From: Alphaproteobacteria bacterium
GTDB taxonomy: Bacteria > Pseudomonadota > Alphaproteobacteria > Bin95
NCBI GenBank assembly: GCA_029978325.1
Contig: JAPOJR010000016.1
Location: 1 to 36,553, forward strand
DNA: 36,553 nt
Direction: 5' to 3'
Shown: positions 19,479 through 28,325 of the stretch, piece after piece
Numbering within the stretch: the first letter of the stretch is position 1
How the letters are laid out: each line of letters begins with the position of its first letter
Position numbers and translations under genes: made by a program
Notes under the pieces: generated by a model
Told to the model about the DNA's origin: nothing
Databases searched by the model: none
Seen by the model: the letters and a program-made list of their open reading frames with translations, nothing else

Positions 19479-20855
19479 TCATCGCTGCCCGGCATGGAGC
19501 TCGGCGGTTTCGACGGATGGGATGCGGAATATTTGTCCCGGATAAATCAGGTCCGGATCGTCGATTTTGTCCCTGTTGGCGTCGAATATTACGGGATAAA
19601 GCACGCCAGCGCCGTAAAAGCTCTTAGAAAGGCGCCACAAGTTGTTGCCGGGCTGCACAACCCACCGGTCCTCGTTCGGCAGGTCCTGCAAATTTCTTGC
19701 CTGTTCGAAGGGCAGTTCGACCGATGCGATCGCTGTGTTGGCGGCGCCAAGGGCTTCGGCCTGCAGCGTATAACGGCCGACATTGATCCGTTTCTGCGGG
19801 ATCAATTGCCATTGGCCCTCGGCATTGGATGTCACGACGCCTAACGCTTCGCCGCTGAGGGAAACACGCACCGGCCTGTTCGGTTCGGCGGAACCCCTGA
19901 GGACGACACGCCCATCGCTGTCATAGTCGATCCGCGTCACCGAAAGTTGCCCGGCGATTGGCCGGTGCGGATCGGGAGTCGCGGCTGCGACTTTGATGGC
20001 GGCCGCGACCGATTCTTTCGAGACGGGAACAATCGGCGCGGCGACGGGCTGAAGTTGCGCTTCCGCCGCAACAGGCGTCGTTTCACCGGAGCCGCCGGTT
20101 TTGAGTTTAGGAATGCCCATCAATTGGCGGCGCTGTCCGGACATGGCTGCGCCGGTTTGGCCGTCGCCCTGAGCCTGGACGCTGGCCAAGCGATCCTCTG
20201 CAGGCGCGGAGTTGCTTTCAGGGACCAATGTTTTCGCTACAGGAGGAACGGGTTTGGCGACTTTTGTCACCGTGACGGCTGTCGTTGCTGCGTCGGCTGC
20301 GGTCGGCGTCGTGTCTGCGCTCTGACCGGGGCTTGTCCCGCGGTCGGGGGTCGGGGATGGCTGATCCGGTGAGGGTTTGTCGGCAGATTGCGAACCGGCC
20401 ATCGCGGCGTTTACCGCTCGCCGCTCTTTTTCCCCACCAGTCCCGTCGTCCGCCTGCGGACCGTTGTGAGGCATCAGAGCCGCCGTATCGCGATCCGAGC
20501 CGCTGCCATTCGTCTTGTCCATACCGTCCGCGGCCTGGCCCGTGCTCTTCGGCTCGGCATTCGCCATCGACGGATTGGTGCCCGACTTGGTGTCCGCCAA
20601 TCCTCCATGTGTTTTGGGAATCGGCATGGGCTGTCCGTTTGCCGGCCGGTTCTGTTCTACCGCAGGGGCAGTGATGGATTTTGCTTGACGTGCCGGCGCC
20701 TTCGGAGCTTCCAGGGGTAGCGGCGTGGATTGGACCTCAACCCGTGCGATATGGCCTTGAGGCATCGGGCGCCACTCGGGGTACCATTTGTTTAGCGCCG
20801 TCGCAGCGGCAGCCACTGTGGCAGCAACAACACCTACCGCGACAACTACTCGCAC
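19479..20855 (-). CDS. LysM-domain protein with N-terminal membrane anchor and Ig-like domain
   Basis: This envelope protein of about 458 residues is probably anchored by an N-terminal hydrophobic segment (VVVAVGVVAATVAAAATAL). A long low-complexity region rich in Pro, Ala, Thr, Asp and Lys follows, to about residue 300. Next is a bacterial Ig-like/carboxypeptidase-like segment (LSVTRIDYDSDGRVVLRGSAEPNRPVRVSLSGEALGVVTSNAEGQW). It ends in a LysM domain (WVVQPGNNLWRLSKSFYGAGVLYPVIFDANRDKIDDPDLIYPGQIFRIP) that should bind peptidoglycan. The start is uncertain: GTG at 20855 has AAAGGA 10 nt upstream, while TTG at 20876 has none. It is divergent from the LOG gene and leads the LysM-DUF1223-glycosyltransferase group. 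Confidence 0.85.
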   Translation of the reverse strand: MRVVVAVGVVAATVAAAATALNKWYPEWRPMPQGHIARVEVQSTPLPLEAPKAPARQAKSITAPAVEQNRPANGQPMPIPKTHGGLADTKSGTNPSMANAEPKSTGQAADGMDKTNGSGSDRDTAALMPHNGPQADDGTGGEKERRAVNAAMAGSQSADKPSPDQPSPTPDRGTSPGQSADTTPTAADAATTAVTVTKVAKPVPPVAKTLVPESNSAPAEDRLASVQAQGDGQTGAAMSGQRRQLMGIPKLKTGGSGETTPVAAEAQLQPVAAPIVPVSKESVAAAIKVAAATPDPHRPIAGQLSVTRIDYDSDGRVVLRGSAEPNRPVRVSLSGEALGVVTSNAEGQWQLIPQKRINVGRYTLQAEALGAANTAIASVELPFEQARNLQDLPNEDRWVVQPGNNLWRLSKSFYGAGVLYPVIFDANRDKIDDPDLIYPGQIFRIPSVETAELHAGQR

Positions 20856-20981
20856 AGTCAGTCGGTCCTTTCGCAAATTTGCCGTGGTTATAGCAGAAGG
20901 TGAATGGTTCTCCGCAACTAGATACTGTCATGAGGCGCGCCAAATGGTGATGGCGTTCTCTTGACCGCGAAAGGATGTTTG

Positions 20982-21530
20982 ATGACAGGCAGCACAATCT
21001 GCGTATTTTGCGGGTCTCGCTTTGGCGGCTCGCCCGGCTATCGCGATCTTGCTGAAAGGGTTGGTCATCGGTTGGCGCAGCGGCGGATTGGGCTGGTGTA
21101 TGGCGGCGGCGCTCTGGGATTGATGGGCGTGGTCAGCGACAGCGTCTTGGATGCCGGCGGGCACGTTACCGGCGTTATCCCAGAGTTCCTGCGGCATGCA
21201 GAGCGCCAACACGACCGGCTCAGCCGATTGATCGTGACCGGCGACATGTTCGAACGGAAGCAAACCATGTTCGATTTGTCCGACGGCTTCCTGGCCTTGC
21301 CGGGTGGATTGGGCACCCTGGATGAGATTTTGGAGGTGTTGACCTGGCGACAGCTCGGCCGGATCGACAAGCCGCTGGTTTTGTTAAGCGAGGACGATTT
21401 CTGGTCGCCGTTCACCGGCGCTCTGTCTCAAGCCATCCGGCAGGAATTTGCCGGGGAAAGCATCCGAGATTTGTATCGCGTCGAATCATCCATCGAATCG
21501 GCGTTCGCGGCGCTGGGACTCCAAGACTAG
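20982..21530 (+). CDS. LOG-family protein (nucleotide 5'-monophosphate phosphoribohydrolase)
   Basis: This 182-residue Rossmann-like protein of the TIGR00730/LOG family, whose members cleave cytokinin riboside monophosphates or other nucleoside monophosphates, begins STICVFCGSRFGGSPGYRD. GLVYGGGALGLMGVVSDSVLDAGGHVTGVIPEFL follows near residues 37-70. The catalytic signature PGGLGTLDEILEVLTWRQLG is near residues 108-127. AAGGAT lies 5 nt before the ATG at 20982; the in-frame ATG at 20961 is less supported. It is divergent from the LysM gene. Its physiological substrate in this organism is unknown. Confidence 0.9.
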   Translation: MTGSTICVFCGSRFGGSPGYRDLAERVGHRLAQRRIGLVYGGGALGLMGVVSDSVLDAGGHVTGVIPEFLRHAERQHDRLSRLIVTGDMFERKQTMFDLSDGFLALPGGLGTLDEILEVLTWRQLGRIDKPLVLLSEDDFWSPFTGALSQAIRQEFAGESIRDLYRVESSIESAFAALGLQD

Positions 21531-21618
21531 ATCGGCTATTTAGTGCCGCAAGGCGGAGGTCCTGATTTCGCGCCTCTTTGGGACCGTGCCAGTTCGTCGA
21601 AGAAAGCCACTTTCGGTT

Positions 21619-22833
21619 ATGGCCAAAATTCGTGTGAAATCCCCTGTCGTCGAGCTCGATGGAGACGAGATGACGCGAGTCATGTGGGATTTCATCAAAA
21701 AGAAACTGATCCTGCCGTATCTCGACATCGATCTGAAATATTTCGATCTTTCGATGGAGATGCGCGATCGTACGGACGACCAGATCACCGTCGACGCCGC
21801 GCACGCGATCCAGGAGTTTGGCGTGGGCGTTAAGTGCGCAACCATCACGCCGGATGAGGCCCGGGTCGCTGAATTCGGACTGAAGAAAATGTGGCGTTCG
21901 CCGAACGGAACGATCCGCAACATTCTGGGCGGCACCGTCTTTCGCGAGCCGATTATCTGCAAGAATGTGCCGCGGTTGGTTCCTGGCTGGACTAAGCCGA
22001 TCATCATTGGCCGGCACGCATTTGGCGACCAATACCGTGCGACCGACATGTTGGTGCCGGGGGCGGGCAAGCTGACGCTGAAATTTGAACCTGCGGACGG
22101 CGGCCCGGCGATTGAGCGCGAAGTGTTCCAGTTCGAGGAAGCGGGCATCGCCATGGCGATGTACAACATCGACGAGTCGATCCGCGGCTTTGCCCGCGCC
22201 TGTCTCAACTATGGGCTGCAGCGCAAATTTCCCGTCTATCTGTCTACGAAAAATACTATCCTGAAGGGCTATGACGGGAGGTTCAAAGACCTGTTCCAGG
22301 AGGTGTTCGACCGGGAGTTCAAGGCCCAGTTCGACCAGCATGGCCTGACCTACCAGCATCGCCTGATCGACGACATGGTCGCCTGTTGCCTGAAATGGGA
22401 AGGCGGCTATGTCTGGGCATGCAAGAACTACGATGGCGATGTGCAGTCGGATACGGTGGCACAAGGGTATGGGTCGCTTGGCCTGATGACCAGCGTGCTC
22501 CTGACGCCGGACGGCAATACGGTCGAAGCTGAAGCCGCCCATGGGACCGTGACACGTCATTACCGTTTGCATCAGCAGGGCCGGGTGACATCGACCAACC
22601 CGATCGCCTCTATTTTTGCCTGGGCGCAGGCGTTGAAGTACCGCGCCATGATGGACGATACGCCGGATCTGGAATTCTTTGCCGATGCATTGGAGCAGGT
22701 GTGCGTCCAGTGCGTGGAACATGGCGCGATGACCAAGGATCTGGCGATTCTGGTTGGCCCCGAACAGGATTGGATGATGACCCTGGAATTCCTGGACACG
22801 CTGGACCGGAACTTGGCGCGGGTGCTGGCCTGA
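21619..22833 (+). CDS. icd: NADP-dependent isocitrate dehydrogenase
   Basis: This 404-residue homodimeric TCA-cycle enzyme oxidises isocitrate to 2-oxoglutarate with NADP. It is the eukaryote-like type II form usual in alphaproteobacteria. N-terminal [48 protein letters not shown] is typical. [32 protein letters not shown] holds the substrate residues. [30 protein letters not shown] holds the metal-binding aspartates. [11 protein letters not shown] is the NADP-binding region. The ATG at 21619 is chosen because the homology starts there; a GTG at 21586 would extend it by 11 residues. A hairpin terminator follows. Confidence 0.97.
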   Translation: MAKIRVKSPVVELDGDEMTRVMWDFIKKKLILPYLDIDLKYFDLSMEMRDRTDDQITVDAAHAIQEFGVGVKCATITPDEARVAEFGLKKMWRSPNGTIRNILGGTVFREPIICKNVPRLVPGWTKPIIIGRHAFGDQYRATDMLVPGAGKLTLKFEPADGGPAIEREVFQFEEAGIAMAMYNIDESIRGFARACLNYGLQRKFPVYLSTKNTILKGYDGRFKDLFQEVFDREFKAQFDQHGLTYQHRLIDDMVACCLKWEGGYVWACKNYDGDVQSDTVAQGYGSLGLMTSVLLTPDGNTVEAEAAHGTVTRHYRLHQQGRVTSTNPIASIFAWAQALKYRAMMDDTPDLEFFADALEQVCVQCVEHGAMTKDLAILVGPEQDWMMTLEFLDTLDRNLARVLA

Positions 22834-22856
22834 AAACCTGGCATCAGCGTGGTTCT

Positions 22857-22895
22857 GCAAAGGGGGAGGCCATCGGGTCTCCCTCTTTGCGTTTG
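22857..22895 (+). terminator. Probable terminator of icd
   Basis: A 12-bp stem (22857-22868 with 22879-22890) contains one G-U pair and a 10-nt loop, 23 nt after the icd stop, followed by GTTTGG. The T-run is poor, so termination strength is uncertain. Confidence 0.6.
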
Positions 22896-22943
22896 GCGGC
22901 GGTATGGTGAGCCAAACCCCAAACGCGAGGAACCGCCAAAGCC

Positions 22944-23855
22944 ATGACAAATTGCGTACACGACCACCGCCACTGGGCCGATAAGTGGGGCGAGGGCGAT
23001 CAACTCGGCGCCGGCCGGTTGCTGACCCCCGCCAACACGCTCCAGGCCCTGCGAGAGGTGCAACGAGGCGAAGTCTGGGATCTTTCGTTCGAGACCCAGA
23101 TGGGCGCGCCTGGTTTTAAGCCGGCCCAGACCCCTTACATTATGAGCGCGTCTTCGACCGCCCGGAATTCGGTCAAGCGCCGCCGCGCCATGGGGGCGAC
23201 CAACGATGCCGGCTCGAACCTGGAGAGGATCGAAATGACGACTCATACCGGCACCCACATGGATGCACTCGGGCACTTCTCGAAGGGCGATTATCTCTAT
23301 GGCGGCTTCAAGGTCGACGATACGGTCGACGACTGGGGCCTGCTGAACCTGGGCATCGAACACTGCCCGCCGATCATCACCCGCGGGGTCATGCTGGATG
23401 TCGCCGGCGCGGATGGCGGCGACTATTTGGAAAATGGCCGGTCCGTCGGGCCGGATGACCTGAAGCGGGCCTTAGACAAGGCCAAGTTGGCCCTTCGTCC
23501 GGGCGATGTGGTCTTCGTTCGCACAGGCTGGGGCCGGTTCTTCATGACGGACAACGAGAAATTCCTCTCCGGCGAGCCGGGCCTGAACGAGGCTGCCGCG
23601 CATTGGCTGACAGGTCAGGACGTCGTCGCCATCGGCGCGGACAATATGGCGGTGGAAGTATTGCCGGCCGAAAAGCATGAGGCGCTGATGCCGGTCCACC
23701 AGCATTGCCTGGCGGAGGCCGGCGTCTATCTGGTCGAGAACCTGGCGCTGGATGCCTTGGCAAAGGCTGGCATCTACAGTTTCTGCCTCAATATGGTGCC
23801 GATCAAGTTCAAGGGCGCGACGGGCTCGCCTGTGCGGCCGATTGCAATCGTTTAG
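22944..23855 (+). CDS. Cyclase-family protein (kynurenine formamidase-like fold)
   Basis: This 303-residue protein of the putative cyclase / KynB-like family (PF04199 type) consists of metal-dependent hydrolases or dehydratases. The metal site motif HTGTHMDALGHF is near residues 101-112. WDLSFETQMGAPGF precedes it, and VFVRTGWGRFF and IGADNMAVEVLP follow. The C-terminal MPVHQHCLAEAGVYLVENLALD motif is conserved. True kynurenine formamidases are usually about 210 residues, so this longer form is more likely another member of unknown substrate. It is 52 nt upstream of an FAH-family gene on the same strand, suggesting a shared catabolic step. Confidence 0.85.
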   Translation: MTNCVHDHRHWADKWGEGDQLGAGRLLTPANTLQALREVQRGEVWDLSFETQMGAPGFKPAQTPYIMSASSTARNSVKRRRAMGATNDAGSNLERIEMTTHTGTHMDALGHFSKGDYLYGGFKVDDTVDDWGLLNLGIEHCPPIITRGVMLDVAGADGGDYLENGRSVGPDDLKRALDKAKLALRPGDVVFVRTGWGRFFMTDNEKFLSGEPGLNEAAAHWLTGQDVVAIGADNMAVEVLPAEKHEALMPVHQHCLAEAGVYLVENLALDALAKAGIYSFCLNMVPIKFKGATGSPVRPIAIV

Positions 23856-23907
23856 CCGCTGCCCTTCTCTGTCTATCGCTTGTATTGCCTGAATAGGAGG
23901 AACCCTT

Positions 23908-24762
23908 ATGCGCCTCGTTCGTTACGGTGAAGCCGGTGCCGAAAAGCCCGGCATGTTGGATGATGCCGGCCAGCTTCGCGACCTGTCTTATGTGATCGCT
24001 GACATTACCCCGGACCAGCTGGACCCGATTGCGCTGGATATCCTGCGCTCGATTGAGCCGAAAACCCTGCCTCTGGTTGCTGGCAATCCACGCCTCGGCG
24101 CGCCGGTTCGCGGCATCGGCAAGATGATTTGCATCGGCCTGAACTACAAAGACCATGCTGAGGAGGTGGGCAAGGCGCCACCGCCGGAGCCGCAGATTTT
24201 CAACAAGGCGATCAATTCGCTCTGTGGCCCCTTCGATCCGATCATCCGGCCGAAGAACAGCAAGAAGCTGGACCATGAGATCGAGTTGGCGGTCATTTTC
24301 GGATCCACCTGCCGCTATGTTTCGGAGGCCGACGCGCTGAAACATGTCGCCGGCTATGCGACTTTCAACGACATCTCCGAGCGTGAATTCCAGATGGAGC
24401 ACGGCGGCGGCTCGGTCAAAGGCAAGAGCGCCGATAATTTTGGGCCGCTCGGCCCCTGGCTGGTGACGGCGGACGCGGTGCCAAACCCGGACAACCTGAA
24501 AATCTGGTGCGAGGTGAATGGTGTGCGTTACCAAGATGGCACTACCGCAAACCTCGTGTTCAGCGTTGCGCGCTGCATCGCCGACCTCTCGCGGTTTATG
24601 ACCTTCCTGCCGGGCGACGTGTTGGCGACAGGCACACCCGCCGGCGTCGGCCATGGCGCCAAGCCGACCCCGCGCTACATGCAGCCGGGCGACATCATGC
24701 GCTGCGGGATCGAGGGTCTGGGCGACCAGGAGCACACGGTTGTGGACTATAGCGGCAGCTAA
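23908..24762 (+). CDS. Fumarylacetoacetate hydrolase (FAH) family protein
   Basis: This 284-residue metal-dependent C-C hydrolase or decarboxylase is of the FAH superfamily. The core starts GIGKMICIGLNYKDHAEEVGKAPPPEPQIFNKAINSLCGPFDPI. HEIELAVIFG carries the acidic metal ligands, followed by YATFNDISEREFQ. The C terminus has TGTPAGVGHGAKP and a final QEHTV. A classical AGGAGG ribosome binding site lies just before the ATG. It forms a pair with the upstream cyclase-family gene. Family members act on acylpyruvates, 2-hydroxyhepta-dienedioates or ureidoglycolate-like substrates; which one applies is not visible. A strong hairpin terminator follows. Confidence 0.9.
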   Translation: MRLVRYGEAGAEKPGMLDDAGQLRDLSYVIADITPDQLDPIALDILRSIEPKTLPLVAGNPRLGAPVRGIGKMICIGLNYKDHAEEVGKAPPPEPQIFNKAINSLCGPFDPIIRPKNSKKLDHEIELAVIFGSTCRYVSEADALKHVAGYATFNDISEREFQMEHGGGSVKGKSADNFGPLGPWLVTADAVPNPDNLKIWCEVNGVRYQDGTTANLVFSVARCIADLSRFMTFLPGDVLATGTPAGVGHGAKPTPRYMQPGDIMRCGIEGLGDQEHTVVDYSGS

Positions 24763-24782
24763 AGCCTGTGCGCCAAACAAAA

Positions 24783-24821
24783 TCGCCGCCGCAACCAGAG
24801 AGGCTGCGGCGGCGAAATTTT
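24783..24821. terminator. Bidirectional terminator between FAH and Bax-inhibitor genes
   Basis: An 11-bp GC-rich stem (TCGCCGCCGCA with TGCGGCGGCGA, 11-nt loop) is flanked by AATTTTGTC on the plus side and, read on the minus strand, ATTTTGTTT. It sits between convergent genes and can serve both. Confidence 0.85.
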
Positions 24822-24850
24822 GTCTCCCGAACGAGGAGAGTTTGCGCTGG

Positions 24851-25609
24851 CTACTCGCGGTTGCCGAACAGCGAGAGCAGCATCATGAACATGTTGACGA
24901 AGTCGAGGTACAGCGTCACCGCGCCCATGATCGCCAGTTTGCCGACCGCAGCGCCGTGCGCCCGGTATTCCAGGAAGTCGTTCTTGATGCGCTGGGTGTC
25001 ATAGGCGGTCAGGCCGGTGAAGATCAGCACGCCCAGCACCGACACGGCGAACTGAACAGCCGTCGAGCCGACGAAGATGTTGACCACGCTCGCGATGATG
25101 ATGCCGATCAGGCCCATGAACAGGAAGTGGCCCATGCCGGTCAGGTCGCGCTTGGTGGTGTAGCCCCACAGCGACATGGCGGCGAACAGGCTGGCGGTGA
25201 TGAAGAACACGCGCGCGATGCTGCCGGCCGTGAACGTGGCGAAAATCGTCGCCATGGAGATGCCCATGATCGCGGCGAACGCCCAGAACAGCAGTTGCAG
25301 CGTGCCGAAGCTGAACTTATTCACGCCCATGCTGAGCGCCATGATAAAGCCCAGCGGCGCCAGCATAATCACCCATTTCAGCGGCGACCCATAGATCGCT
25401 GCGCCCAACGAAGTCATGCCGACTACGTTGCCGTCCTGCACAACGAAGGACATGGAAAACATGGCCCACGCCACCAGTCCCGTGACCAGCAGGCCGGAGC
25501 CCATGTAGTTGTAAACGCGCAGCATATGCTTCCGCAGGCCCTCGTCGATGTCGGCGGCATAAGCGCCAGCGCCGACTTGCGCTTGGGTGCGAAGATTTTC
25601 AAAAGCCAT
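24851..25609 (-). CDS. Bax inhibitor-1 / YccA family membrane protein
   Basis: This 252-residue inner-membrane protein has seven hydrophobic segments. The N terminus (AFENLRTQAQVGAGAYAADIDEGLRKHMLRVYNYMGSGLLVTGLVAW) and the later GTLQLLFWAFAAIMGISMATIFATFTAGSIARVFFITASLFAAMSLWGYTTKRDLTGMGHFLFMGLIGIIIASVVN match the BI-1/TMBIM family. The C-terminal GLTAYDTQRIKNDF and YLDFVNMFMMLLSLFG hold the conserved aspartates of the proposed pH/Ca2+ gate. Family members act as calcium leak channels or membrane-protease modulators. It is monocistronic, converging with the FAH gene across a bidirectional terminator. Confidence 0.93.
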   Translation of the reverse strand: MAFENLRTQAQVGAGAYAADIDEGLRKHMLRVYNYMGSGLLVTGLVAWAMFSMSFVVQDGNVVGMTSLGAAIYGSPLKWVIMLAPLGFIMALSMGVNKFSFGTLQLLFWAFAAIMGISMATIFATFTAGSIARVFFITASLFAAMSLWGYTTKRDLTGMGHFLFMGLIGIIIASVVNIFVGSTAVQFAVSVLGVLIFTGLTAYDTQRIKNDFLEYRAHGAAVGKLAIMGAVTLYLDFVNMFMMLLSLFGNRE

Positions 25610-25718
25610 GGAATCTGTGTCCCCTTCGGTTCATTTGGTGATTGCATCCCTGGTCAACGGCAAAACCGTTTGTGCACATATTGGGAATTGCGGCACAGTT
25701 TGCAAGGCCAATTGGAGC

Positions 25719-26003
25719 CTAGGTGTCGGTGCCCGGCTGCTTTCCTGTTTTCGGATCCTGCGGCTCGCGCTTGGGTTCGGGCTCGGGCGGGATCCGGCGG
25801 ATAATGATATCGCCGTTCGGCAGTACCTCCGGCAGCTCGTATTGCGGGATCGCGCGCATCACCAGACGCAACGCGCCCATCACATTTTCCAGCGCTTCGT
25901 CGACCTGTTCGCCAGTGGACTTGCCGATAAGGATGCGGTCCTGCGCTAAGGCCGGAGCGGCGAGCGCGAGCCCCAGGCAAAAGGCGGCGATGAGTGTCTT
26001 CAT
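25719..26003 (-). CDS. Small secreted protein of unknown function
   Basis: I do not recognise this 94-residue protein. MKTLIAAFCLGLALAAPALA is a textbook signal peptide with cleavage before Gln-Asp. The mature part has a predicted amphipathic helix (STGEQVDEALENVMGALRLVMRAIPQ), then PEVLPNGDIIIRRIPP. The tail is Pro/Glu/Lys-rich and probably disordered (PPEPEPKREPQDPKTGKQPGTDT). GAGGTGA lies 5 nt before the ATG, a strong initiation signal that supports it being real. It lies between the Bax-inhibitor gene and the HpaB gene, all on the minus strand, with gaps of about 100 nt, so it may be transcribed separately. Confidence 0.75.
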   Translation of the reverse strand: MKTLIAAFCLGLALAAPALAQDRILIGKSTGEQVDEALENVMGALRLVMRAIPQYELPEVLPNGDIIIRRIPPEPEPKREPQDPKTGKQPGTDT

Positions 26004-26095
26004 GGTATCACCTCGGCGAATCGCGTCGTTTGCTTTCCGATATAGGATGCCTGGACTTCAGCGCCAGAGGAAATCTTGGGCCATTGGATGCCGGT

Positions 26096-27628
26096 CTAAC
26101 CGACTCCGTTCTCAAACCCATCCATCAGCCAGCCGTTCTCGTCATACTCGCTGAGGCACTGGTCGGCGAGCGCGATGCATTCGTCCATGACGCCGTTGTT
26201 CTGGCTCTGCGTCAGGGTCTGACTGCGGGTCATTTCCCAGTTGCCGGCATAGTTGATCTCGTACAGCTCGTGCCGGCCGCCGAACTCGGTACCGACGGCA
26301 TCCCAGAGCAGCTTGAGCGTCTTGATCCGCTCCTTGTACTCAATGCCGAAGCTGCCGCGGACGTATTGCTTCAGATAGGCATCGACGGTCGGATCGCTGA
26401 AATCCTTGGACGACGACGGCAGATAGATCAGGCCGCTCGCCAGGATCTTGTTCGCGATGTTCAGAACCCTCGGATAAATCTCCGGCGACATGACACGATA
26501 GGCCGCGCCGCTGCGCGCATTCGGCAGCACGTGACCGTTCTTCCAGGGCTGCGGAGTGGCGGCCATGCTTTCCGCCAGGCCCCACATCATATTGCGGTAG
26601 GCCACAACCTCGCCCATCTGCACCTTAGCGCCGGCGCTCTCGCTGGAGCCGGTGCAACGCAGCGCCTTCCAGATCAGGCCGGTGAGGAAGTCCAGCTTGA
26701 CCGCCATGCGGATGCAAGCCTGAAAGGTGAAGCCATTGAAAAACCCCGAAAATGGGTAAAACTTCATCAGCATGTCCAGATCGCGGTGGACCAGCACGTT
26801 CTCCCACGGGATGAAGGCGTTGTCGAAAATAATGATCGCGTCGTTCTCGTCGAAACGGCTCGACAGCGGGTAATCATAGGGCGTGCCCATCGTCTTCGCC
26901 GACAGTTCGTAGGAAGGCCGGCAGATCAGCTTGACGCCTGGCGTGTTCATCGGCGCGATGAACATGGTTGCCAGGTCGGTGTCGGTGATCTCCGCTGACA
27001 GGTTCTGGCCGAGGAAGTTATAGTTCGTCAGGGCCGAGCCGGTCGCCACCACCTTGGCGCCGGAAACAAAAATGCCGGCATCGTTTTCCTTGTCGATGGT
27101 GACGTAGACGTCCTTAACGTCGTCGGCCTTCTTGTGCCGGTCGATAGGCGGGTTGACGATGGCATGGTTCATGAACAGCACGTTTTCTTGCGCGCGCTTG
27201 TACCAGGCCCGCGCATTATCCGCCCATGGCCCATAGAACTCCGCATTCGGCCCAAGCGTGGATAGAAAACTGGCCTTGTAGTCCGGCGAGCGGCCCATCC
27301 AGCCATAGGACAGTTGCGCCCATTTCTTGATCGCGTCCTTCTGGCCTTCCAGGTCCTCGCGCGATTGGGCGGCGCGGAAGAACTTATGAGTATAGCCGCC
27401 GGAGCCAGTGTCGGTCTCGCGGGTCAGCACATCCTTGGTTGCCGGATCGTGCAGCGCGTCATAGAGCCGGGCCAGCGACCGCGCGGCATTGCTGAAGGCC
27501 GGGTGCGTGGTGACGTCCCTGATGCGCTCGCCATAGAGCCAAACCTCGCGCCCGTCTTTCAAACTTTCCAGGAACTCCGCGCCGGTGAAGGGGCGGTTCT
27601 TGCCTTGGAGAATATCTTCTGGGCGCAT
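26096..27628 (-). CDS. 4-hydroxyphenylacetate 3-hydroxylase (HpaB)-family flavin monooxygenase
   Basis: This 510-residue member of the two-component FADH2-dependent monooxygenase family has an acyl-CoA-dehydrogenase fold. The N terminus RPEDILQGKNRPFTGAEFLESLKDGREVWLYGERIRDVTTHPAF is diagnostic. GWMGRSPDYKASFLSTLG and NARAWYKRAQENVLFMNHAIVNPPIDR lie near residues 110-170. DKENDAGIFVSGAKVVATGSALTNYNFLG holds flavin-contact residues. The C-terminal half includes GRHELYEINYAGNWE. The ATG at 27628 starts the conserved region; a GTG at 27661 would add 11 residues. No HpaC-type flavin reductase gene is nearby, so the reductant must come from elsewhere. The substrate may be a phenol other than 4-hydroxyphenylacetate. 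Confidence 0.9.
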   Translation of the reverse strand: MRPEDILQGKNRPFTGAEFLESLKDGREVWLYGERIRDVTTHPAFSNAARSLARLYDALHDPATKDVLTRETDTGSGGYTHKFFRAAQSREDLEGQKDAIKKWAQLSYGWMGRSPDYKASFLSTLGPNAEFYGPWADNARAWYKRAQENVLFMNHAIVNPPIDRHKKADDVKDVYVTIDKENDAGIFVSGAKVVATGSALTNYNFLGQNLSAEITDTDLATMFIAPMNTPGVKLICRPSYELSAKTMGTPYDYPLSSRFDENDAIIIFDNAFIPWENVLVHRDLDMLMKFYPFSGFFNGFTFQACIRMAVKLDFLTGLIWKALRCTGSSESAGAKVQMGEVVAYRNMMWGLAESMAATPQPWKNGHVLPNARSGAAYRVMSPEIYPRVLNIANKILASGLIYLPSSSKDFSDPTVDAYLKQYVRGSFGIEYKERIKTLKLLWDAVGTEFGGRHELYEINYAGNWEMTRSQTLTQSQNNGVMDECIALADQCLSEYDENGWLMDGFENGVG

Positions 27629-27702
27629 GGGGAGAGGCTCGCTTGGCGGACGGGACAACACTGCCGCAAAGCCTAGCCAACTTTGCCCCGCGTTCGAAGA
27701 GA

Positions 27703-28071
27703 CTATTGTCGCGGCTCCATCGGCTTTGACGCGGCCAACACTTCACGCACAAGGTCCGGGCTGTGGGCGATCACCGCCAGATAGGCGCGTGCGGCATGGT
27801 CGGGAGCGCTGCGCATCTGCTCCCAATCTCGCAGCGTCCCGATCGGAATCCGATAGCGTGCGGAAAATTCTTCCTGGCTCAGCCCCAACGCTCGGCGGAT
27901 AATCTTGATCCGCGGCGTTTGTCGCAAGCGCGACAGCCCCTCCGGCGTCAGCGGCTGCGCGTCCGGATCGTTGAGCGCTGCCACCTCGACTTCTTCATCG
28001 GTCATCGCGTCAACGCGCGACCAGTCAAAACCGTTCGTATTGGTTGGTTTCATTGTATCTGCGCCGCTCAT
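27703..28071 (-). CDS. brnA: BrnA-like antitoxin with helix-turn-helix domain
   Basis: This 122-residue protein is likely the DNA-binding antitoxin of a BrnT/BrnA type II pair. The N-terminal part is acidic (FDWSRVDAMTDEEVEVAALNDPDAQPLTPEGL). The C-terminal half is an Xre-type HTH ([47 protein letters not shown], near residues 53-100). The gene begins inside the end of brnT: ATG 28071 gives a 47-nt overlap, and the alternative ATG 28053 gives 29 nt. AGAAGAG upstream supports 28071. Antitoxins of this family repress their own operon, and a palindrome at 28326-28340 is a candidate operator. Confidence 0.85.
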   Translation of the reverse strand: MSGADTMKPTNTNGFDWSRVDAMTDEEVEVAALNDPDAQPLTPEGLSRLRQTPRIKIIRRALGLSQEEFSARYRIPIGTLRDWEQMRSAPDHAARAYLAVIAHSPDLVREVLAASKPMEPRQ

Positions 28072-28321
28072 ATCTAGTCGCTCTTCTGGCAGAAATGATC
28101 CGGATACGGTCGCCGCGCAGGGCATAGGCCACAAACAAAACCCTGCTGGCTACCGAGCCCAAACAGATAAAACGATCCTCACCCGGATAGGAATCGGGAT
28201 CATTCAGCTCCAATGCGAACGGGTCCAGGCAAGCGGCGCGAGCCATCTCGAAACTCACTCCATGTTTCGACAGATTGCTGGCCGCCTTGGCGTCATCCCA
28301 TTCGGAGTCTCTGTCGATCAT
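28025..28321 (-). CDS. brnT: BrnT-family ribonuclease toxin
   Basis: This 98-residue RelE-like small toxin, in known members an mRNA-cleaving ribonuclease, carries the BrnT signature EWDDAKAASNLSKHGVSFEMARAACLDP (near residues 7-34). LGSVASRVLFVAYALRGDRIRIISARRATRYERRRY (near residues 54-89) follows. The family-typical Arg/His residues and the C-terminal RRATRYERR motif are present, so it appears intact. It is the first gene of the pair, overlapping brnA. It starts 58 nt downstream of the MFS transporter stop on the same strand, with a palindrome just before the start codon. Confidence 0.9.
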   Translation of the reverse strand: MIDRDSEWDDAKAASNLSKHGVSFEMARAACLDPFALELNDPDSYPGEDRFICLGSVASRVLFVAYALRGDRIRIISARRATRYERRRYNETNQYERF

Positions 28322-28325
28322 GATA

